Positions 1 to 6,715 are shown, numbered from the stretch's first letter. The stretch: 8,644 bases of DNA from Armatimonadota bacterium (GCA_026419655.1 JANZZA010000291.1:1-8644); one strand, 5' to 3'. Translations and numbers: made by a program. The notes: generated by a model from the letters alone, not told the origin.

Positions 1-198
1 AATAACCGGCTCATCGAGGCCGCCCGGCGTCTGGGAGCCAAGGGCGCCAAGCTTTCCGGCGCGGGCCGCGGTGGTACCATCATCGCCCTCCACGAAGACC
101 CCGACTGGCTGGGCGCTCGGCTGCTGGAAGAAGGCGCAGCCCGACTTATCCGCCTCCAGCCATCGCCAGGCCTGACCGTCACGCGGCTGGATGGCTGA
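1..198 (+). CDS. GHMP-family kinase, C-terminal end (mevalonate-kinase-like), 5' truncated
   Basis: The first base opens an uninterrupted frame of 65 codons ending at TGA (196-198); the gene starts before the window. About 10 residues in, the peptide reads GAKGAKLSGAGRGGTIIAL, which is the third conserved motif of GHMP kinases (galactokinase, homoserine, mevalonate and phosphomevalonate kinases), a glycine-rich loop near the C-terminus that helps shape the active site. The SGAGRGG form is one I associate with mevalonate-kinase-like members, which would place it in isoprenoid precursor synthesis, but with only the tail visible the substrate cannot be assigned. It converges with the minus-strand secreted-protein gene, with 17 bases between the two stop codons and no obvious terminator between them. 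Family call is fairly secure; the mevalonate assignment is inference. Confidence 0.75.
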   Translation, partial: NNRLIEAARRLGAKGAKLSGAGRGGTIIALHEDPDWLGARLLEEGAARLIRLQPSPGLTVTRLDG

Positions 199-215
199 GG
201 CCTGCACGCCCGGTA

Positions 216-2219
216 TCACCGCGCAGTTGGGATTGGGTCCCTCTGGGGGCCAGTGGTTCTTATCACCGGGCGCGGCTCGATGCTCCGCAGCCATGTTGGG
301 CTGACGTCCCTCAGCCGCACGTTAAGCAGGGCTGTCTCGCCGGGCAACATGCGCAGGAAAATCAACTGTCGTCCGAGCTTGCGGGCATCCTCGGGGAATC
401 GGAAGGGCATGGTATGAGTGCGTAGTGGCTCGCAAGCCGGGGCAAATCGAACCAGGTTAGCCTCGAAGGGTGCCGCCCACACCTCGCAGGCAATCTCCAG
501 CGTGTAGCCGCTGGAATTGGAGACCGCGAGGGTGCCCTCGCTGCCGCGCACAAAGACCTTGTACGTTACTGGCCTCGAGCTCGCCGTGCTGGCGAAGTCG
601 GTTTCGCATGGCGAGGCCAGAGGCACAGCGGCGGACAGTTCGCGCATCACATCCAGCCAAAGGGGCAGTCCGCTGTCCTGCGGAGGGGCCAGAATCGCTG
701 TGGCGCCAGCATAAGCCAGAGACGCTGCCGCCCGACACCAGACCGCCAGTTCTGGCCCCCGGGTTGTTCCGGCACCGGCCGGCGCAGGCAGCCCGGCCCA
801 TATGATGGGCAGGGCTGCGCCCGCTTGTGTTAGCTGGCGGCGCAGGGGCCCGGCGTCCACGGCCCGGTCAACCCAGCGCCAGAAAATCACTGACTCAGGC
901 TTCACGCCTGTTATCTGCGCCTCAACTACTGCCACTTCGGGTAAAGTTGGCGGGACGGCTGCTATACACGCCAGCCGCTCAGCACACGACTGAACGGCGG
1001 GGAGGGCAGACTCGTCGGCCATCATGCCCTCTTCGGACAGCCGCGTCGGGAGTGGGCCGGCAGCCAGCATCCATCCTGCTGCCCTGACGGCGTCCGAGGC
1101 TGAAAGGGTCTGTGTTTGTTCTGCCCAGGCGCCCGGTTCTCCCCAGATGCAGGCTATTCGGCACCAGCCTGCTGCTCCGTCTTGCGCCAGGGCAATCAAT
1201 TCGTCAGCCGTGCCATAGGCTAGACCTTCGGGACCTAGGCGGGGCGGCCCGACTGACTGCCACAGTCGCGCCGGCGCCATCACGATGCTAACCGGCTGCG
1301 TAAGTGCCTCAGCCAGCTCTTGGGCAGAAGCTTGGGGCCCCAAAAACAGACCAAAGGCGGGATAACTCGGCAGGGCCTTAACGCGGACGGGTAGCGATGC
1401 CTGCTGGCCGCTGGCCTCGAAGGTGAGTTTCACCCAGGTTTCCCCGGCCCAAAAGCTTGCGAACTCAGGCCGCAATGTAAAGGGCTGCCGGGGTGGGACA
1501 GGGACCGTAGTGTGCGGGACCCAGGCCCACGGCGGCCCTTCCAACATGGTGGTAAGGCTCACGTCGTTCTCGGCGCTGTTGATAGCTTCGGCTTTGGTCT
1601 CGTCCCGGAGGCCCCGAAGCACCTCGACGGTCGGCGGCACGACAATCTGCAGGCTGCCGGGCGTGACCTTCAGCATCTGCCGGCCGGCGGCGGTGAGTAC
1701 ACGGGCGTCAAGGAGGCCGTAAGGTTGCCAGTCGGGCTGCAGTGGTCCTGTAGTCTTTGCTGGTGTCCAGAGCTGCTCGATTTTCGGCCGCGGGGCTGCG
1801 ACTGTGGAGGGGGGGCCAAGCAGCCAGCGGTCGCCCGGCGTGGCTCCGACGTATACGCTTGCCCCCGCAGGGCGCGTCACCACAAGCTCGAAATTGCGCG
1901 TGGTCTCATCGGCAGGCACGTCGAGAGCAGGCCAGGCATCTTCGGGGCCGGTGCCCACCAAAAGCGGCCCAGTACCGCTCACGCGCCGCGCGCGAAACCG
2001 TACCAGCAAACGTGCGCTGTCGCCAAGAGCATCGCTGCCAGCCAACCAACCGGCCGGCCCCACAATCTCAACGCCCCCGCCAAAGTCGGCCGCCTTCTCA
2101 GCTTGACCACCTTCCCCGGCCACAGGCTGCCATCCGGCGGCCAGGCACGATGCTGGCCAGGCAGCTACAAGCCACGCCGCTACTGTAAAGCTGAGCAAAC
2201 CCGACAAACTTGTCCTCAT
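216..2219 (-). CDS. Large secreted protein of unknown function (667 aa)
   Basis: I do not recognise this protein. Residues 1-28 form a signal peptide: a short basic n-region (MR), a hydrophobic core (about 7-20) and a cleavage region around SCLAAG. The SC is preceded by PA, so it is a poor lipobox. The mature part looks modular. Residues about 30-135 have beta-strand character, ending in FELVVTRP and SVYVGATPGDRW. A proline-rich joint lies at 136-165. A second beta-rich section (about 165-285) contains TWVKLTFEASGQQASLPVRVK. A mixed alpha/beta section (about 288-535) could be a TIM-barrel-like fold, with WGEP at 359-362 and ATAILAPP at 506-512. A C-terminal beta domain (about 548-640) follows. 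A secreted glycoside-hydrolase-like or surface role is possible but not shown. The gene begins in an ATGA overlap with the platform-protein gene upstream, so it is probably translated by coupling; there is no strong Shine-Dalgarno. It is real by signal peptide, length and operon position. Confidence 0.82.
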   Translation of the reverse strand: MRTSLSGLLSFTVAAWLVAAWPASCLAAGWQPVAGEGGQAEKAADFGGGVEIVGPAGWLAGSDALGDSARLLVRFRARRVSGTGPLLVGTGPEDAWPALDVPADETTRNFELVVTRPAGASVYVGATPGDRWLLGPPSTVAAPRPKIEQLWTPAKTTGPLQPDWQPYGLLDARVLTAAGRQMLKVTPGSLQIVVPPTVEVLRGLRDETKAEAINSAENDVSLTTMLEGPPWAWVPHTTVPVPPRQPFTLRPEFASFWAGETWVKLTFEASGQQASLPVRVKALPSYPAFGLFLGPQASAQELAEALTQPVSIVMAPARLWQSVGPPRLGPEGLAYGTADELIALAQDGAAGWCRIACIWGEPGAWAEQTQTLSASDAVRAAGWMLAAGPLPTRLSEEGMMADESALPAVQSCAERLACIAAVPPTLPEVAVVEAQITGVKPESVIFWRWVDRAVDAGPLRRQLTQAGAALPIIWAGLPAPAGAGTTRGPELAVWCRAAASLAYAGATAILAPPQDSGLPLWLDVMRELSAAVPLASPCETDFASTASSRPVTYKVFVRGSEGTLAVSNSSGYTLEIACEVWAAPFEANLVRFAPACEPLRTHTMPFRFPEDARKLGRQLIFLRMLPGETALLNVRLRDVSPTWLRSIEPRPVIRTTGPQRDPIPTAR

Positions 2220-3430
2220 TGCCGCAACTCTTGCCAGATGTCACCGACTCCTGCCCGCTCCGCCATCGCTGCATACAAATTCAGCCAGCCGACGACGAAG
2301 GCTATAGCAGCGATAACGGTAACAATCGCGATTCCGGTCCCGATGGTGACCAGGCGCGCCTGCCAAAGTTTGGTCGCTGCCTGGTCGCGGGCTTCGTTGG
2401 CGAGATGGGCGAGACCTTCTTCAAGCCGCCCAGATTGAAAAGCCGTGGCCAGGGTAGCCCGCTGCTGAGCGGAGAGGAAGAACAGTCCCGTGGCAACATC
2501 TTCGATTCTTGCTCCACGGCGCAGGGCTTCGGCTGCTTCCCTGACGCGACTTGCCAGCACGCTGTTGCCGGTCGCACCGGCGCCCAGGGCCAGAGCTTCG
2601 CCGGCGCTAACTCCTGCCCGCAACAGGCTGTACAGGGCGCGGAAAAGCCTCAAGGTCGCCGCCCTTAGCTCGTAGCCGCGCGCAATGGGAACAAGCAACA
2701 CCAGCCGGTCACGCAGGGGCCGCATCCCGGGCAGGCCCCACACCACGCGCCAGACGACCCACAAGAAAATAGCAGCGCCCAGGGCCGGAACCAACCGTGT
2801 GAGCACCAGATTCACGTACCAGCCCATCCCCCGCGTGAGGACATACGGAAAGAAAGGCACAAGCACAGCCATGGCCAGCACGATAAAATAGTATATCCGG
2901 GCGACGAGAACCCACAGAAGCCCCTTGTACAGGCGTGTGTACCAATCTTCCAGTTGGTGGCAGATAGCCGGCCAGTCGCCGCTGTGCTCGGCGGCGCGGA
3001 GGAGGCCGGCGGCGTCGGACGGGAAGAGCTGAGGGTAGCGTGCCAGACCCTCGGCCAGGGACCCTCCGGCGGCAAGCTCGGGCGCCAGAGCGGCCACTAC
3101 CTGACGCAGTCGTCGAGACGGCGCCCGGCGGGCAAGCGCCTCGGCGGCCTCATGAGGCGTCACCCCAGCAGACAGGAGCTGTCCGAGCTGGTGATAGAAG
3201 TTTGCCAGGTGCCCGGGCCAGGGGCGAAGAAAAAGTAGCTCTGGGAAAAGGATTGCTGCTGGTTGGGTTGTGGTTTCTTGCTGTCGTATCGGGGGCGGCC
3301 GGTCGCTACAGTACTCAACGTACCATCCGCGGCCAGCAAGGTCCTTGAGGGCCTCGAGGCGTGATAGCGCTTCCATTTCGCCCTCGAATACCTGACCGTC
3401 CTCGCCACGCGCGCGGTAGTAGATGCGCAT
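2216..3430 (-). CDS. Type II secretion / type IV pilus inner-membrane platform protein (GspF/PilC family)
   Basis: At 404 residues it has the usual size and layout of GspF/PilC, the polytopic inner-membrane protein on which the assembly ATPase acts to build pseudopili or type IV pili. The N-terminus (MRIYYRARGEDGQVFEG) is the small leading domain. T2SSF repeat 1 spans about 75-195 (FYHQLGQLLSAGVTPHEAAE, then a membrane segment at about 170-195). Repeat 2 spans about 258-384 (LRLFRALYSLLRAGVSAGEA, then FQSGRLEEGLAHLANEA and a membrane segment at about 362-384). Another membrane stretch lies at about 212-232. The start is chosen because it gives a family-typical N-terminus and stops lie just upstream in frame; the Shine-Dalgarno is weak. 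No ATPase, secretin or GspG neighbour is present, so this is an isolated platform gene. Its TGA overlaps the ATG of the secreted-protein gene. Confidence 0.93.
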   Translation of the reverse strand: MRIYYRARGEDGQVFEGEMEALSRLEALKDLAGRGWYVEYCSDRPPPIRQQETTTQPAAILFPELLFLRPWPGHLANFYHQLGQLLSAGVTPHEAAEALARRAPSRRLRQVVAALAPELAAGGSLAEGLARYPQLFPSDAAGLLRAAEHSGDWPAICHQLEDWYTRLYKGLLWVLVARIYYFIVLAMAVLVPFFPYVLTRGMGWYVNLVLTRLVPALGAAIFLWVVWRVVWGLPGMRPLRDRLVLLVPIARGYELRAATLRLFRALYSLLRAGVSAGEALALGAGATGNSVLASRVREAAEALRRGARIEDVATGLFFLSAQQRATLATAFQSGRLEEGLAHLANEARDQAATKLWQARLVTIGTGIAIVTVIAAIAFVVGWLNLYAAMAERAGVGDIWQELRQ

Positions 3431-3462
3431 ACAACTCTGCCTAACCGACAGCCCTAGCCGGA

Positions 3463-3468
3463 ATTATC
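3463..3468 (-). promoter_or_regulatory. Possible -10 element for the platform/secreted-protein pair
   Basis: On the minus strand this reads GATAAT, one mismatch from TATAAT, 32 bases before the ATG of the platform-protein gene. No good -35 hexamer is found 16-18 bases further upstream. An AT-rich hexamer in GC-rich DNA at the right distance is suggestive only. Confidence 0.3.
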
Positions 3469-3469
3469 A

Positions 3470-3517
3470 GCCAGTGCTGGCCTTGCTAGGCCGTGGTGAC
3501 GTGCCGAGGGGCGGCAC
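3470..3517 (-). repeat. Cluster of three inverted repeats upstream of the platform-protein gene
   Basis: Three perfect dyads lie nearly end to end: GCCAG-TG-CTGGC (3470-3481), GGCCT-TGCT-AGGCC (3479-3492) and GTGCCG-AGGGG-CGGCAC (3501-3517). The first two overlap by three bases, so as RNA hairpins they would compete. They sit immediately upstream of the candidate -10. They could be operator sites, a structured transcript end from the upstream operon, or chance in GC-rich DNA. None is followed by a T-run on either strand. Confidence 0.45.
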
Positions 3518-3695
3518 TGACCGCAGCCATAGCCCTGCCCCCATGTTCAGCCTGCCCAGGAAGCAAATCGCGCCGCCGCATCGTCCGGGGCCGCCAGCCC
3601 GCTGACTATTGGCCTGCGGGCCTGATATGCCTTGGCAAGCACCCCTACACCATGCGGCGAAGCCCCGTGCTATCTACTAGTGGCGCAGCAATCCT

Positions 3696-3708
3696 CGGCG
3701 CGGCGCCG
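3696..3708 (-). terminator. GC palindrome abutting the stop of the DUF6599-like gene
   Basis: CGGCGC-G-GCGCCG is a perfect dyad directly after the TAG at 3709-3711. It could form a 5-pair hairpin with a 3-base loop at the end of the four-gene cluster's transcript. There is no following T-run, so it is not a classical intrinsic terminator. Confidence 0.3.
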
Positions 3709-4218
3709 CTAGCTCTTCGCAATCTTGGCGCTAATGAACTTGGCGAAGGAAACAGCGGCCTGGCGGTCGGCGGCCGAAGAGCCAAAGGTCGAAATCGTGC
3801 AGAAGTAATTCCGCTGCCAGAAATAGACCACCGTCGTGCCACTGGCTGAGACCAGGAGGCTCTTTTCTTTCACCCCTGGCACCGTGGAGCCGCTGGTGCC
3901 TCTGGTGCGGTCGGCAAAGAGAGCCTGGGCGTGAGTGCGGGTGTCCAGGCGCATGAGGTCCACGATGGCACGCTTGTTTTGCTTTTTATACATGCGCTGG
4001 TGAGCGGCCTGGATCCCAAACTTCTGCAGATGCGGCACGTCACCATCGTAAATACCGTAGAGGCCCTCGACGTCATAGGCACCGCGGTCTGCTGCGGTGT
4101 TCACCATCCAGCCCGGGATGGCACTGCTGGGCGGTAGAAGTTTTTCCAGCTTGCCGGCGGCGAGCGCCAGCGCGGCCAGAACCATTGCAGCCGTTGCTAG
4201 CAATCTCGTAGCTCGCAT
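3709..4218 (-). CDS. Small exported protein resembling DUF6599 (169 aa)
   Basis: The frame can be extended upstream to 4311, but that would run into the end of tatA. I choose ATG 4218, which has AAAGGGG (4227-4233) eight bases upstream and gives a sensible export signal: MRATR followed by a hydrophobic stretch to about residue 22. The mature part begins KLEKLLPPSSAIPGW and continues with EGLYGIYDGDVPHLQKFG (51-68). This recalls DUF6599, whose members have an LP..PGW opening followed by a Y.....LYDYIDGGAE..L.YGF-like segment, then a domain with a repeated dose-of-residues pattern (VDLMRLDTRTHAQALFADR here). The molecular role of that family is unknown to me. It lies 49 bases downstream of tatA and probably shares its transcript. 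The gene is likely real; the family call is tentative. Confidence 0.72.
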   Translation of the reverse strand: MRATRLLATAAMVLAALALAAGKLEKLLPPSSAIPGWMVNTAADRGAYDVEGLYGIYDGDVPHLQKFGIQAAHQRMYKKQNKRAIVDLMRLDTRTHAQALFADRTRGTSGSTVPGVKEKSLLVSASGTTVVYFWQRNYFCTISTFGSSAADRQAAVSFAKFISAKIAKS

Positions 4219-4267
4219 CCAGGAAACCCCTTTGCGCAGTAGTGAACGTCTCAACGGCCGGCACTCA

Positions 4268-4477
4268 TCAGGAAACCTTTTCCGAAGGAGTTTCCTGCTC
4301 CGGCTCCTCAATTTCCGTGGCCTTCCTGATGTCCTCGACGGCGTCCTGGGAAGCCTTGCGGAATTCCCTCAGGCCCGAGCCGAGGCTGCGCATCAGCTCC
4401 GGTATCTTTCGGCCGCCGAAGAGAATCAGGACGATAATCAGGATTACTATCAGCTCTTGCCCTTGCAATCCGAACAC
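4268..4477 (-). CDS. tatA: Sec-independent (twin-arginine) protein translocase subunit TatA
   Basis: TatA oligomers form the transient pore through which folded twin-arginine proteins cross the cytoplasmic membrane with TatC. The 69-residue product has the full family layout: a short periplasmic N-terminus (FGLQGQE), one membrane helix (about 8-20, ELIVILIIVLILF), the FGG hinge at 20-22, an amphipathic helix (RKIPELMRSLGSGLREFRKA) and an acidic tail. The frame is open further upstream to an ATG at 4549, but the added 24 residues do not look like TatA. I choose GTG 4477 because GGAGGTGG (4484-4491) lies six bases upstream. It sits directly downstream of a gene for a Tat-signal protein. No tatC is visible in the window. 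TatA and TatE/TatB-like paralogs are hard to separate by eye; the acidic residue at position 8 is seen in many TatA proteins. Confidence 0.94.
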   Translation of the reverse strand: MFGLQGQELIVILIIVLILFGGRKIPELMRSLGSGLREFRKASQDAVEDIRKATEIEEPEQETPSEKVS

Positions 4478-4483
4478 CTTTGG

Positions 4484-4491
4484 CCACCTCC
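4484..4491 (-). promoter_or_regulatory. Ribosome binding site of tatA (decides the GTG start)
   Basis: Reads GGAGGTGG on the minus strand, an almost perfect Shine-Dalgarno six bases before GTG 4477. It favours this start over the upstream in-frame ATG at 4549. Confidence 0.85.
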
Positions 4492-4559
4492 CGCCGACGC
4501 CTGACTCATCTGGACCGCTGGCGGCGAACCCACAACGGCCCATGACCACACCACGTTGA

Positions 4560-5618
4560 TCACGACAAGTCCAGTTCTAGAACGTCCATGTGGGCCCTAT
4601 CGTTCGGGCCAAGGCCGATTTCGGCAGCAGTGACGATGTGGGAAGCGTGAGGAGCGATGGTTACCAACCCGCGCCGTGCCCGCTCGGCCTCTATCATTTC
4701 CAGTCCCAGGGTATCAACGGCCACCATGTTGGTTGAGACAATGAGGCTCTTTGCTGGCCAGATTTTGTCGGGGGTGCCGACGGGCCCCTGATCGCACAGG
4801 CCGCGCGTCGCGTCGCAGACGATGAGCCTGGTCTTGTCGCGGATGGCAGGTATGTCGGCCAGGTGAGCGCAGGCCGGGTTGCACAAGTTGGCATGCAGGT
4901 CGCCCGGATTGGCCACGCTCCCATAATGATTTTTCATGCTCAGGGTCACGCCGGCACCGCCGTGATTTTTCAGAACGGGTACGTTTATGATGACAGTCGC
5001 TTCTTCCACGATGCGGGAAAGGCGCACGGAGATGCTGCGGTGCCTTATCCATTCGCCATAAGCTCCGTCAGTGCCGTAGCAGCGGACGCCTGGTCCGTCA
5101 CGGTTTATCTCGTAGCGCGACCGTGAGAGCTCACCGCTGTCGCGCTCCCATATCAAAATCCTATCGGCTGGGACCCCTGCTTCGATGAGACGCTGGGCTA
5201 TGCCGAGAGCAACCTCGGGGTTGGAATAAATCAGACCACTGATGCAGTTGACCTTGATTGCGACCATGTCTTCCGGGCCAGCCACCTGGCGCCAGGCCGC
5301 CAAGGCATCGTCGGTGCCAAAACAGTAGCGAACGCCCGCGTCCAGGGCCTCCAGGACAGCCGGCTGGCTCGGCGTCGCCTCGTCCATAAGCATTCCCGAG
5401 TGACGAAGTATAGCGGCGCGGGTTTTCGCAGTCGGCCCGGCAGCAGGGGCAGCAGCCTGGGCCGTTGCAGGACCTTGGGCTATCCTTGTCGAGGCTGCGC
5501 CACTGGCCTGGCTGGGGCTCTTGCATGAACCCAGTAGAGCAGCACCCGCCAGTCCCGCCCCTACATTTCTAAGAAAATCCCTTCGGCTCACGGGTCTTTC
5601 CGCGTCACGGTTCGGCAC
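4560..5618 (-). CDS. DUF362 domain protein with Tat lipoprotein signal
   Basis: The 352-residue product starts with a twin-arginine signal: SRRDFLR at 11-17, a hydrophobic core (19-30) and a lipobox-like LLGSC with the candidate lipid-anchored Cys32. An Ala/Pro/Gln-rich linker (about 35-65) follows. The rest is a DUF362 domain: AIKVNC (120-125), INVPVLKNHGGAG (211-223), TLSMKNHYGS (225-234) and NMVAVDTLGLEMI. The biochemical role of DUF362 is not established. Some members carry 4Fe-4S ferredoxin modules; this one does not, although it has several cysteines (for example 125, 246, 250, 268, 275). The Tat signal implies export in folded form, perhaps with a cofactor. The start is GTG 5618, with AAAGGAG (5627-5633) eight bases upstream, overlapping the kinase gene by 14 bases. 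tatA follows downstream. Confidence 0.92.
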   Translation of the reverse strand: MPNRDAERPVSRRDFLRNVGAGLAGAALLGSCKSPSQASGAASTRIAQGPATAQAAAPAAGPTAKTRAAILRHSGMLMDEATPSQPAVLEALDAGVRYCFGTDDALAAWRQVAGPEDMVAIKVNCISGLIYSNPEVALGIAQRLIEAGVPADRILIWERDSGELSRSRYEINRDGPGVRCYGTDGAYGEWIRHRSISVRLSRIVEEATVIINVPVLKNHGGAGVTLSMKNHYGSVANPGDLHANLCNPACAHLADIPAIRDKTRLIVCDATRGLCDQGPVGTPDKIWPAKSLIVSTNMVAVDTLGLEMIEAERARRGLVTIAPHASHIVTAAEIGLGPNDRAHMDVLELDLS

Positions 5619-6621
5619 TGCTTTCGCTCCTTTCCGCCGTGAGGCCCATCTGGCCTTGTGCGGGCTGAATTTGCTGCCCCGCCGCTTCTGCGAACGACAT
5701 CACTTTAACACCTGGTAGACATTCCTGCACGTGGGTGCGCTCGAAGAGGCAGGCCCCCAGGGTCATGGCATTGGCGGCGCCGGCTGCCGTGCCCCACCGC
5801 ATCTGTTCTTCGAGACCGCGGCCAGCGGCCATGGCAGCGGCCACGCCCGCCAGATAAGCATCGCCTGATCCAACCGCGCCGAGATTGGGCACTTCCGGAG
5901 GCTCAGCCCAAAGCTCGAGACCGGCCGCGCTCACTCCTAGGCTTCCAGCTCGGCCTGCTGTTACTATGGCTGTGCCAACGCCGCTGGCCACCAGCTCCTT
6001 GAGAGCCTCTCTCGCCCCGGTAGGAAAGATGAGGGGACGACCGGCTACCCGCTCAAGCTCGTGGATGTTGATTTTAACCAGGTCTGGGCGTGCCGGTAGC
6101 GCACGGCGCAAGAGGTCGTCCCGCGCATCAAGAAGTACGGGCTTGCCGGCCTCATGGGCTAACTCGACGAGTTCTGCGTAGAGGTCAAGAGGCACCCCGC
6201 GCGGTACGCTGCCCGAGATAACCGCCAGGTTGGCCTTGGCCAATAGTCTAGGCCACCGCCGCCGAAGAACGTCCACTTCCGACGGCGTCACCAGGGGACC
6301 TACCTCATCAACCTGCGTCTGGGCGCGGCTTTGTACGTCTATGATGTTTATGCAGACCCGCGATTCTTCGCCGATGGGCACAAAGGCCGGCTGCAGTCCG
6401 GCCTCCAGTAGCTGCCGCTGAATGAACTGGGCCGCCAGGCCGCCAACAAAGCCTGTGACCACGGCCCTTGCGCCGAAAGCCCGCAACGCCCGGGCCACAT
6501 TGATGCCCTTGCCTCCTGCTGCTACCCGGTAGTGGCGCGGATGGTGGTAATGGCCCACCGCGAAGTTGTCAACCTCGTACGTGCGGTCTATACCAGCATT
6601 GGCGCAGAGGACAACTATCAT
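5605..6621 (-). CDS. PfkB-family sugar kinase, 1-phosphofructokinase (FruK/LacC)-like
   Basis: PfkB kinases phosphorylate sugars or sugar phosphates with ATP in the cytoplasm; the FruK/LacC branch acts on fructose 1-phosphate or tagatose 6-phosphate. The 338-residue product has the N-terminal PfkB signature AAGGKGINVARAL (34-46), SGSVPRGVP (136-144), VKINIHELE (182-190) and the C-terminal signature AVGSGDAYLAG (249-259), whose Asp254 is the expected catalytic base. The opening MIVVLCANAGIDRTY and the 1-PFK-style spacing favour the FruK/LacC branch over ribokinase. Two deviations: the usual KPN..E is KINIHE, and the C-terminal 25 or so residues extend past the domain in a Gln/Ala/Ser-rich tail. 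It is the first gene after an extended -10 promoter. Its 3' end overlaps the DUF362 gene. Substrate not determinable from sequence. Confidence 0.9.
   Translation of the reverse strand: MIVVLCANAGIDRTYEVDNFAVGHYHHPRHYRVAAGGKGINVARALRAFGARAVVTGFVGGLAAQFIQRQLLEAGLQPAFVPIGEESRVCINIIDVQSRAQTQVDEVGPLVTPSEVDVLRRRWPRLLAKANLAVISGSVPRGVPLDLYAELVELAHEAGKPVLLDARDDLLRRALPARPDLVKINIHELERVAGRPLIFPTGAREALKELVASGVGTAIVTAGRAGSLGVSAAGLELWAEPPEVPNLGAVGSGDAYLAGVAAAMAAGRGLEEQMRWGTAAGAANAMTLGACLFERTHVQECLPGVKVMSFAEAAGQQIQPAQGQMGLTAERSESSAEP
5627..5633 (-). promoter_or_regulatory. Ribosome binding site of the DUF362 gene, inside the kinase coding region
   Basis: Reads AAAGGAG on the minus strand, eight bases before GTG 5618. 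It is embedded in the last codons of the kinase gene and supports GTG 5618 as the start, rather than the later in-frame GTG just before the twin-arginine motif, which would leave almost no n-region. Confidence 0.75.
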
Positions 6622-6706
6622 TGCTGCTCAGTCCGCGTCCTCGGCCCAGCCCCACACCAAACCGTTTCTTCCCCTCTTCCTACGCGTACTCGCCTCGGGC
6701 ACGAAT

Positions 6707-6715
6707 AGTATACCA
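6707..6715 (-). promoter_or_regulatory. Extended -10 promoter for the kinase-DUF362-tatA cluster
   Basis: On the minus strand this reads TGG-TATACT: TATACT matches the sigma-70-type -10 consensus in five of six positions and is preceded by the TGN extension, which can replace a -35. No convincing -35 is seen at 16-18 bases. The predicted transcription start, near 6700, gives a leader of about 80 bases before the kinase ATG at 6621. That leader is purine-rich in part and has no strong Shine-Dalgarno. Confidence 0.55.

Larger units (their letters stand above)
3431..3708. other. Intergenic gap (278 bases) with clustered dyads, no gene seen
   Basis: This gap separates the DUF6599-like gene from the platform-protein gene. 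Short open frames exist on both strands, but none has a ribosome site, a recognisable domain or a believable length. It contains a palindrome immediately after the upstream stop (3696-3708), three adjacent dyads at 3470-3517 and a possible -10 element at 3463-3468, each listed separately. It is best read as a terminator/promoter region between two transcription units. Confidence 0.6.

Noticed and set aside
1512..2438. A 308-codon open frame on the + strand
   Set aside because: It lies antisense to the secreted-protein and platform-protein genes, its product is Arg/Pro/Ala-rich with no domain, and it has no ribosome site. Long antisense frames are common in GC-rich DNA.
4219..4311. N-terminal extension of the DUF6599-like protein to an ATG at 4311
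   Set aside because: The extra 31 residues are strongly basic, overlap the end of tatA by 44 bases and would bury the export signal. ATG 4218 has a ribosome site at the proper distance.
4478..4549. N-terminal extension of TatA to an ATG at 4549
   Set aside because: TatA proteins begin a few residues before the membrane helix; the 24 added residues do not fit, and the Shine-Dalgarno at 4484-4491 points to the GTG start.
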